This document shows positions 39,309 through 44,763 of a stretch of DNA of 44,763 nucleotides, piece by piece. A program made the position numbers and the translations under genes. The stretch covers positions 1-44,763 of the forward strand of contig DASWED010000030.1 of assembly GCA_036394995.1 (NCBI GenBank). Reading direction: 5' to 3'. The DNA comes from DASWED01 sp036394995 (GTDB lineage Bacteria; Actinomycetota; UBA4738; JACQTL01). The first letter of the stretch is position 1. Each line of letters begins with the position of its first letter. The notes below the pieces were generated by a model. That model did not search any database. It was not told where the DNA came from and saw only the letters and a list, made by a program, of their open reading frames with translations.

Positions 39309-40712
39309 TCAGGACCCCGCGGTGGGCTCGGGGGCAGCGGGGGCCCACCCGACGGGTCGAGAGTCGCCCAGCGACGCGCCAACTTGATGCAGGGCCGACC
39401 CGTTGGCATTGACGACATAGGTCCCGCTGGGAAGCACATAGCTGTCGGCGGGTGCCTGCACGGTCTCCTCGATCCCGAACAACAGGCTCGTTCCGTCCGG
39501 TGACCAGGACAAGCTTCCTCGAGCGGGGCCGCACGCGGTGTCGGCGTCGGGGCAGGAGAACGACACGCCGGTCCGGTCACCCGTCCCGTCCGCCTCGATC
39601 GCGTGCACCTCTGTTCGTCCGCGGTCGACGACGACGTAGGCGATCGACCGGCCGTCCGGCGACCACGCGGGTGTCATCGGGTAGACGGTTTCCGACTTGG
39701 TCGTCGTCACCGCGTGCATGTCGCTCCCGTCCGGGCGCACGACCCAGATCCCGTACGTCCGGCCGGTCTCCAGCCCACCCGGCCCGAAGGACGCGATCCC
39801 CCGGACGAACGCGATCCACTGCCCATCCGGCGACCACGCCGGCTCGGAGTCCGGGTCGTACGTGAACGGTGGACCGTCCTGCGAGGTGAGCTGCCGGGTC
39901 TCGCCGGTGGCCGCATCGAGCAGGTACAGGCCGTCGAGATCGGGGCGGGCGTCCGCCGGCTTCGTCCCAGGATGCTGGCGCCGCCAGACCACCGACGAGC
40001 CGTCCGGCGCGATCGCGATCTCCGAGTCCAGGGTGCCGCGCTCGCCGGCCGCGCTGGCGATCACGCGGTCGCCCTCCCGGATGGCCACACCGCTGGCGTC
40101 GAACAACGCGACGACGAGCCGGCCGTCGGGGAGGAAGGCGAATGCATTCGTCCGGTCGCCGACGGAAATCCCGCTCTCCCCGCCGGAACCGGCGAACGCC
40201 GTGTAGTTGGCGCAGCCCGCGCAGACGAGACGGTCGTCCGTGCCGTCCCACCGGATCGTGCGGACGTCCGCTCCGTGCTCCACCGCCGCCGCGTAGGCCA
40301 CGAGCGACCCGTCGGGGGAGACGGCGGCACGAACGACGGTGCCGTCCACGTGTGTGAGCTGCCTGGGCTCGCCGCCGTCCGCCGGGACCACGAAGAGCTG
40401 CACGGTCTCGTCCGGCCCCGGGCGCGCATAGACGAGCACGTCGCCGTTCTCCGGACGGGGGACGGCGGACGTGGTCTCGGGGGCGAACGGCGAGGTGGCC
40501 ACCGGGGCCGATCCCTTCCCGCCGCCGAAGGCGACCACGGCGAGCGTGATGGCTCCGGCGGCGATGGCCAGGGCCAGCAGCGCGGTCCCGACCCGCCTCA
40601 GCGGGGAGGGTGCCAGCGAGACGGGGCGTCCCGGCTCGCGGCCTTCGATCTCCGGCCACAGGTCGGGCGCGTCGAGGCGGTCCAGGCTCTTCAGGTTGCG
40701 TCGGTCAGGCAT
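39309..40712 (-). CDS. Membrane-anchored TolB-like propeller protein, likely anti-sigma partner
   Basis: The 467-residue protein has a cytoplasmic head of about 40 residues (LDRLDAPDLWPEIEGREPG), a transmembrane helix (GTALLALAIAAGAITLAVVAF) and a large outer domain of PD40/TolB-type blades. Repeats include AAVSPDGSLVAYAA, IAIAPDGSSVVW, PAWSPDGQWIAFV, PAWSPDGRSIAYV and LSWSPDGTSLLFG. Proteins with this short head, helix and sensor domain, encoded right after an ECF sigma gene, usually hold the sigma factor at the membrane. Here ATG 40712 overlaps the intact-frame end of the sigma gene. The head has no zinc-binding HxxxCxxC motif, so it is not a classic ZAS anti-sigma. Confidence 0.8.
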   Translation of the reverse strand: MPDRRNLKSLDRLDAPDLWPEIEGREPGRPVSLAPSPLRRVGTALLALAIAAGAITLAVVAFGGGKGSAPVATSPFAPETTSAVPRPENGDVLVYARPGPDETVQLFVVPADGGEPRQLTHVDGTVVRAAVSPDGSLVAYAAAVEHGADVRTIRWDGTDDRLVCAGCANYTAFAGSGGESGISVGDRTNAFAFLPDGRLVVALFDASGVAIREGDRVIASAAGERGTLDSEIAIAPDGSSVVWRRQHPGTKPADARPDLDGLYLLDAATGETRQLTSQDGPPFTYDPDSEPAWSPDGQWIAFVRGIASFGPGGLETGRTYGIWVVRPDGSDMHAVTTTKSETVYPMTPAWSPDGRSIAYVVVDRGRTEVHAIEADGTGDRTGVSFSCPDADTACGPARGSLSWSPDGTSLLFGIEETVQAPADSYVLPSGTYVVNANGSALHQVGASLGDSRPVGWAPAAPEPTAGS

Positions 40713-41180
40713 CGGTGTCCTCCAGCAGTCGTCTCAGCCGGCGCCGGCCCTGGCTCAAATGGACTGGACGGTAGCCCTGGTCACGCCCAGGGCCACCGCG
40801 ACCTCGTCGGTGGGCCGGTCGGCGTAGTCGTGCAGCAGCACTGCCGCTCGCTGGTTCGGCGAGAGGCGGCGCATCGCAGCGAACACATGATCCAGTGGCT
40901 CCGGCAGGTCGTACGCGCCCTCCCTCACCACGGGCGCCGCTCTGCGGCGGCGCTTCAGCTCGCCGGCCGCGATCCGGAAGGCCGCCTGCCACACCCACGC
41001 CTCCGGCGAGCGGATGGCGTCTCCGCGCGCCAGCGCCTGGGTGAACGCCTCGGCGGCGGCGTCGCTCGCCACCTCGCGGTCACCGCCGTACGCGAACAGC
41101 GCGCGCCACACGCGGTCTCCCTGTTCCCGGTAGAGCCGTTCGATCCGCTCGCGGGCACCCGTCACGGCCGCATCCTGCAC
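40705..41180 (-). pseudogene. ECF-type RNA polymerase sigma factor with a one-base frameshift
   Basis: From GTG 41180 the frame encodes sigma region 2 (IERLYREQGDRVWRALFAYG, then DAAAEAFTQALARGD and SPEAWVWQAAFRIAAGELK) and region 4 (MRRLSPNQRAAVLLHDYADR, then EVAVALGVTRATV). After ATV the frame reads QSI-stop at 40755. The expected end of helix 4.2 continues in the next frame as VHLSQGRRRLRRLLEDTDA, to a TGA at 40705 that overlaps the start of the downstream gene. One missing base near 40764-40768 explains this. The truncated product would lack the C-terminal half of the DNA-recognition helix. It may be a sequencing error, a recent mutation or, less likely, programmed frameshifting. Confidence 0.8.
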
Positions 41181-41246
41181 CTCACCCGTTCAGGGAGGGA
41201 ACAAAGCCGAAACCTGTAGGCCCGCTCACGATCCCTCCCCGGCGGA

Positions 41247-41280
41247 TTCACGACTCCTTCACACCTCGATGCCAGCATCG
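41247..41280 (+). promoter_or_regulatory. Direct repeat (OmpR/PhoP-like box) and palindrome upstream of a two-component operon
   Basis: TTCAC occurs at 41247 and 41258 with an 11-bp period (TCACGAC-N4-TCACACC when aligned as heptamers), like known PhoP-type direct repeats. It is followed by the palindrome CGATGC-CA-GCATCG (41267-41280). It lies between the divergent sigma factor gene and the operon at 41323-43639, a natural autoregulatory site for its response regulator. Confidence 0.4.
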
Positions 41281-41322
41281 GTGGTGAGAAGGCCGTCCAT
41301 CGGAAGAGAGAAGGAGGACGAG

Positions 41323-41715
41323 ATGCGACGGGGAATGGTGATCGGAGTGACGCTCCTGGTGATCGCCGCGGGGATCGGCATCGGGGTCGGTGCCTACCAC
41401 GCGGGCGTGAACCACGGGCTGGACCAGGCCGGGAGGTCCGGCGAGGTCGTCCGGGTGATCGACCACGGGTACTACGGGGGATTCCCGTTCGGGATCCTGA
41501 TCTTCCCGCTGGTGATCATCGGGATCTTCGCCATCGTCGGGGCCAGGCGCCGCCGGTGGGCGGCGATGGGGCCGGGCGGCGGCTACGGCCACTGGGGTCC
41601 CGGGCCCTGGGGACCCGGCGGCGTCGAGGACCTGCACCGCCGGTTGCACGAGCAGGAGTCGGGCCAGACGTCCGGTTCGGGCTCAGGCGGGGGCGGACCT
41701 CCCACCACGGCATAG
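41323..41715 (+). CDS. Small two-helix membrane protein
   Basis: The 130-residue protein has two transmembrane helices (VIGVTLLVIAAGIGIGVGAY and FPFGILIFPLVIIGIFAIVG) joined by a 40-residue outer loop rich in Gly, His and Tyr. An Arg cluster and a Gly/Trp/Tyr/Pro-rich cytoplasmic tail (GPGGGYGHWGPGPWGPGG) follow, then a short helix and a Gly/Ser end. AAGGAGG precedes ATG 41323. It stands 102 bp before an OmpR-type two-component pair on the same strand, and may be a target or accessory of that system. No family recognised. Confidence 0.65.
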   Translation: MRRGMVIGVTLLVIAAGIGIGVGAYHAGVNHGLDQAGRSGEVVRVIDHGYYGGFPFGILIFPLVIIGIFAIVGARRRRWAAMGPGGGYGHWGPGPWGPGGVEDLHRRLHEQESGQTSGSGSGGGGPPTTA

Positions 41716-41817
41716 CGGCGCGGAGCGAGCCACCTCGACGAGGGGCGGGCCGGGCGAGCAGGTTGCCTCCGACCCGCCCCTTCGTCACGCTGGATCCGTC
41801 GAGTTGCGGGAGAACCT

Positions 41818-42501
41818 GTGAGGACCATCCTGGTCGTGGAGGACGAGATGAAGATCGCGCGGCTCGTGCGCGACTACCTCGAGGACGCCGGGTTCGAGGT
41901 GATCGTGGCCGGGGACGGCACGGCCGCGCTGGCCAGCGCCCGCGGGTCGAAGCCGGACCTGGTCGTGCTTGACCTCGGGCTCCCCGGCCGGGACGGACTG
42001 GACGTGACCCGCGAGATCAGGCGGCGCTCCACGGTGCCCATCGTCATGCTCACCGCGCGGGGAAGCGAGGCGGACCGGGTGGCCGGCCTGGAGCTCGGGG
42101 CCGACGACTACGTCGTGAAGCCGTTCAGCCCGCGCGAGCTGGTGGCCCGCATCCGCGCGGTGCTCCGGCGGACCGAGGCGGTCCGGACGGGAGGGCCCGA
42201 GGTGCTGCGGGCGGCGGGCGTCGAGGTGGACCTCCCACGCATGCGCGTCGCCATCGACGGCCGCCCGGTGGACCTCACCCCCACCGAGTTCGAGCTCCTG
42301 GCCACGCTGGTCCGGGAGCCCGGCCGCGTGTTCACCAGGTCGCAGCTGCTGGAGGCCATCCGGGGGGTGGCGTTCGAGTCATACGAACGCGCGATCGACG
42401 CCCACGTGAAGAACATCCGCCGCAAGATCGAACCGACCCCGGGGCGCCCCCGCTACCTGCTCACCGTCCACGGCGTGGGCTACCGGTTCGCCGATGCCTG
42501 A
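41818..42501 (+). CDS. OmpR/PhoB-family response regulator
   Basis: The 227-residue regulator has a receiver with TILVVEDEMKIARLVRDYL, phospho-acceptor Asp in LVVLDLGLPGRDG, and Lys in DYVVKPFSPRELVARI. The winged helix has LTPTEFELLATLVREPGRVF, ESYERAIDAHVKNIRRKIE and LLTVHGVGYRFAD. It opens with GTG 41818 behind GGGAG. The gene overlaps the kinase start by 8 bp, so the pair is co-translated. It differs clearly from the regulator in the oxidase island, so the window holds two independent systems. Confidence 0.94.
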   Translation: MRTILVVEDEMKIARLVRDYLEDAGFEVIVAGDGTAALASARGSKPDLVVLDLGLPGRDGLDVTREIRRRSTVPIVMLTARGSEADRVAGLELGADDYVVKPFSPRELVARIRAVLRRTEAVRTGGPEVLRAAGVEVDLPRMRVAIDGRPVDLTPTEFELLATLVREPGRVFTRSQLLEAIRGVAFESYERAIDAHVKNIRRKIEPTPGRPRYLLTVHGVGYRFADA

Positions 42502-43639
42502 CTGGAGTAGCCGCCGGGGACCGCCGTTCCGCCCGCCGTGGTGGCCGGAGGGAGAGCCGTTCCCGCCCGAACGGGGAACCGGGCGCGGCCCAGGAGGGTG
42601 GCACGGATCGCGGCGGCGCGCCATCCGGCGAGTCGGGCTCACGGTCGCGGCGGTGTGGTTCCTGCTGTTCATGACGACCGGGCTGGCCGTGGCGGTCGTC
42701 TCGGGGATCTTCGGGCTGGGACGGCACCGCGGCCTGTACCCGCTCGCCGCGATCCTCGGCCTGCTGCTGCTGGTGGGCCTGATCGCCCTGGGCCGGTCCA
42801 TCCGGCGGATGGCCGTGCCGCTCTCCGACGTGATGGAGGCGGCCGACCGGGTGGCCGGCGGCGACTACGCGGTCAGGGTCACCGAACGGGGCCCTCGCGA
42901 GATGCGGCGTCTGGCCCGTTCGTTCAACCAGATGACCGAACGGCTGGGGTCCGACGAGGACCGCCGCCGGAACCTCCTGGCCGACGTGGCCCACGAGCTC
43001 CGCACGCCGCTGTCGGTGATCCTGGGGAACACCGAGGGGATGCTGGACGGCCTGTACCCGGCGGACCCGGAGCACCTTCAGCCGCTCCTCGAGACCACGC
43101 GGGTCATGGCCCGCCTCCTCGACGACCTCCAGATCCTGTCGACCGCGGAGGCCGGGGCGCTGAAGCTGCACCGGGAGCCGGCGGACCCGGCCCACCTGGT
43201 GGCGGACGCCGTGGCCGCGTTCCGTTCCCGGGCCGAGGAGAAGGGCGTCCGGCTGGAGGACGGGGCGGCGAACGGCCTCCCGGTGCTCGAGGTCGATCCC
43301 GTCAGGGTCGGCGAGGTGCTGTCGAACCTCGTGGCGAACGCCGTACGACACACGCCGTCGGGCGGCTCGGTCACGGTGACCGCCGAGCCCGCTCAGAACG
43401 GTGCGGTTGCGTTCGCGGTCAGCGACACCGGCCCGGGCATCCCACCCGAGGCGCTCCCCCACGTGTTCGACCGGTTCGTGAAGTCCTCCGACTCCGGTGG
43501 CGCCGGGCTGGGCCTGGCCATCGCCAAGAGCCTGGTCGAGGCCCACGGCGGGACGATCTCCGCCGAGAGCGGCCCCGAGGGAGGGACCGCCGTCAGGTTC
43601 ACGCTGGGCTCTGCTCCGGAAGCGGGTTCGGGTCGCTGA
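42494..43639 (+). CDS. Sensor histidine kinase with HAMP domain
   Basis: The 381-residue kinase has a Pro/Arg/Gly-rich cytoplasmic start of about 45 residues and two transmembrane helices (VAAVWFLLFMTTGLAVAVV and LAAILGLLLLVGLIALG) with almost no outer loop. A HAMP segment (SDVMEAADRVAGGDYAVRV) follows, then HisKA DVAHELRTPLSVILGNTEG and ATPase motifs NLVANAVRHTP, VSDTGPGIPPEAL and GAGLGLAIAKSLVEAHGG. With so little outside, it likely senses membrane state or a partner protein, such as the small membrane protein two genes upstream. Its last 41 bases overlap the convergent propeller gene. Confidence 0.93.
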   Translation: MPDWSSRRGPPFRPPWWPEGEPFPPERGTGRGPGGWHGSRRRAIRRVGLTVAAVWFLLFMTTGLAVAVVSGIFGLGRHRGLYPLAAILGLLLLVGLIALGRSIRRMAVPLSDVMEAADRVAGGDYAVRVTERGPREMRRLARSFNQMTERLGSDEDRRRNLLADVAHELRTPLSVILGNTEGMLDGLYPADPEHLQPLLETTRVMARLLDDLQILSTAEAGALKLHREPADPAHLVADAVAAFRSRAEEKGVRLEDGAANGLPVLEVDPVRVGEVLSNLVANAVRHTPSGGSVTVTAEPAQNGAVAFAVSDTGPGIPPEALPHVFDRFVKSSDSGGAGLGLAIAKSLVEAHGGTISAESGPEGGTAVRFTLGSAPEAGSGR

Positions 43640-44763
43640 CCGCGGGCCCCACCGGGTGCTCGCCGGCGAACTTCCCGGTCCGCGCGTCGATCTCCATGAC
43701 CCAATCCTGCAGGACCGGCTCCGGCGGCTGACTGCCGTCGTCGGCGTGGACGTCGACGTACCGCACCGCCCACACCCACCGCCCCGAGTCGTCCTGCACG
43801 AGCGTCGCCTCCACCCTGGAGCCCTGCGTCCCACCCTCGTACGCGGCCCGCTGCACCGCCTCGCTGCACGAGATGAACTCCGGCGGCCCCGGGTCCACGC
43901 ACGCGCCACCCGCGCCCCCCGGCGGCGGCTGGAACGAGAAGTCGTCCCCGGGGAAATCCGGGATCAGGCTCCGGATGCGCCCGTCGTCCAGTCGGACGGC
44001 CTGAAGGTGCGTGGTCTCGCTCCAATCGCCGCGGTGCAGGAACGCGACCTCGGCCCCGCCCCCGATCCACTCGGGCGCCCAGTTCCGCTCGCTGTCGACT
44101 CCTGCCAGGAGGAACGGCTCGTTCTTCGGGTCGCCGTCGAGGGGTAGCACAGCGTCGTACGCCCAGATCGTGGAGTCGAACCCCTTGCGAACCTCGAACG
44201 CGATGAGCCGTCCGTCCGGCGACCAGTCCGGCTCGGCCACCGAACCACCCACCTCGTCGGCGCTCACCACCATGTGCTTGTCCGTACCGTCGCCATTCAT
44301 GATCCACAGCTCCGATGGTCCCCCTGACCTGGCTCGGACGAACGCGATCCGCTCGCTATCAGGCGACCACGTGGGCGTGGCGTCACTGTAGATCTCCTCC
44401 GTGAAGCCAGTGAGGTTCTGGATACCGGATCCGTCGACCTGCACGGTCAACACCGAGCCGCCGTCTCCGTCATCGAACGCGATCGTGGATCCGTCGGGTG
44501 ACCAGTCTGGGCTGGCCGCGTTGACGCCGTGCTCCATCAGTCGTCGCGCGTTCGACCCGTCGGCATCCGCGATGTAAAGGCCGGAGCAGCCGCAACTCTC
44601 CTCACCCGAAGCCCGGTAGATCATCTGGCTCCCATCCGACGACCAGGCAGCATCCCATTGCGGAGACGTCGACCCTTGGACGTCGACGAGTTGATGGTCC
44701 GTGCCATCGGGTCGCATCGTGCACACCCTCGGTCCAGACATATCCGCGTAAGCCAGCTCACCC
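43599..44763 (-). CDS. TolB/PD40-type beta-propeller protein (5' end cut by window edge)
   Basis: The frame is open to the right edge (ELAYADMSGPRVCTMRPDG just inside it), so ATG 44741 is probably internal and the start lies outside. The visible 388 residues hold PD40 blades: DAAWSSDGSQMIYR, SPDWSPDGSTIAFDD, TPTWSPDSERIAFV and EPDWSPDGRLIAFE. A C-terminal non-propeller domain (about the last 130 residues) contains FSFQPPPGGAGGAC, ISCSEAVQRAAYEGG and VWAVRYVDVHADDG. Whether it has an N-terminal membrane helix like the protein at 39309 cannot be seen. The propeller may be a sensor or a binding platform. Confidence 0.8.
   Translation of the reverse strand, partial: GELAYADMSGPRVCTMRPDGTDHQLVDVQGSTSPQWDAAWSSDGSQMIYRASGEESCGCSGLYIADADGSNARRLMEHGVNAASPDWSPDGSTIAFDDGDGGSVLTVQVDGSGIQNLTGFTEEIYSDATPTWSPDSERIAFVRARSGGPSELWIMNGDGTDKHMVVSADEVGGSVAEPDWSPDGRLIAFEVRKGFDSTIWAYDAVLPLDGDPKNEPFLLAGVDSERNWAPEWIGGGAEVAFLHRGDWSETTHLQAVRLDDGRIRSLIPDFPGDDFSFQPPPGGAGGACVDPGPPEFISCSEAVQRAAYEGGTQGSRVEATLVQDDSGRWVWAVRYVDVHADDGSQPPEPVLQDWVMEIDARTGKFAGEHPVGPAVSDPNPLPEQSPA

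Overview
The DNA is very GC-rich (about 70 % by eye) with strong G/C bias at third codon positions, frequent GTG starts and many start codons that sit 7-10 nt behind a TANNNT box with no Shine-Dalgarno. With families such as LLM flavin oxidoreductases, DUF4349 lipoproteins, actinobacterial-type MutY, caa3-type CtaG and OmpR-type two-component pairs, this suggests a chromosomal segment of an Actinomycetota member, probably a poorly characterised lineage. I cannot name the genus. I see no rRNA, tRNA, CRISPR array, insertion sequence or phage gene. Both window edges cut through genes.

Layout. 1-3.1 kb (minus): an RTX-type calcium-binding repeat protein running off the left edge, and an acyl-CoA ligase. 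3.2-7.5 kb: an LLM monooxygenase, DinB-like protein, DUF4349 lipoprotein, MutY, a CBS-pair protein and a small protein. 7.5-10.5 kb (minus): zwf and gnd of the oxidative pentose phosphate pathway, then a Rieske-fold protein that has lost both histidine ligands. 10.5-15.3 kb: an alpha/beta hydrolase, an Fpg/Nei glycosylase coupled to a membrane-anchored beta-helix protein and a truncated MmcQ/YjbR gene, a CDP-alcohol phosphatidyltransferase and greA.

15.4-24.5 kb is a complete haem-copper oxidase island. On the minus strand are a TlpA-like thioredoxin, CtaG and a histidine kinase/response regulator pair. Divergently, on the plus strand, are a cupredoxin-like lipoprotein, subunit II fused to an extra blue-copper domain, subunit I, subunit III, a subunit IV-like protein and CtaB. 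Subunit I keeps its haem and copper ligands and the D-channel glutamate, but has leucine where the K-channel lysine is expected.

24.6-27.3 kb is a TetR-controlled operon of a diiron oxygenase-like protein and a haloalkane dehalogenase-like hydrolase, with a palindrome inside the promoter. Then come adenine deaminase, an RsbW-like anti-sigma kinase next to a sigmaB-like promoter that drives a secreted protein, and an aminotransferase plus 2-hydroxyacid dehydrogenase pair. 32.7-34.3 kb holds two tandem paralogues of an unrecognised exported, membrane-anchored, cysteine-containing family. 34.3-39.3 kb holds a basic-tailed small protein, a putative winged-helix/coiled-coil regulator, and a coupled acyl-CoA ligase / methyltransferase / seven-repeat beta-propeller operon. 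39.3-44.8 kb is a signalling segment: an ECF sigma factor with a one-base frameshift coupled to a membrane propeller protein (likely its anti-sigma partner), a small membrane protein with an OmpR-type two-component system, and a second TolB-like propeller gene leaving the right edge.

The best candidates for something new are the divergent oxidase with fused cupredoxin and missing K-channel lysine, the sigmaB-like promoter beside the RsbW-like gene, the tandem exported paralogues, the degenerate Rieske protein, and inverted repeats placed exactly over leaderless promoters.
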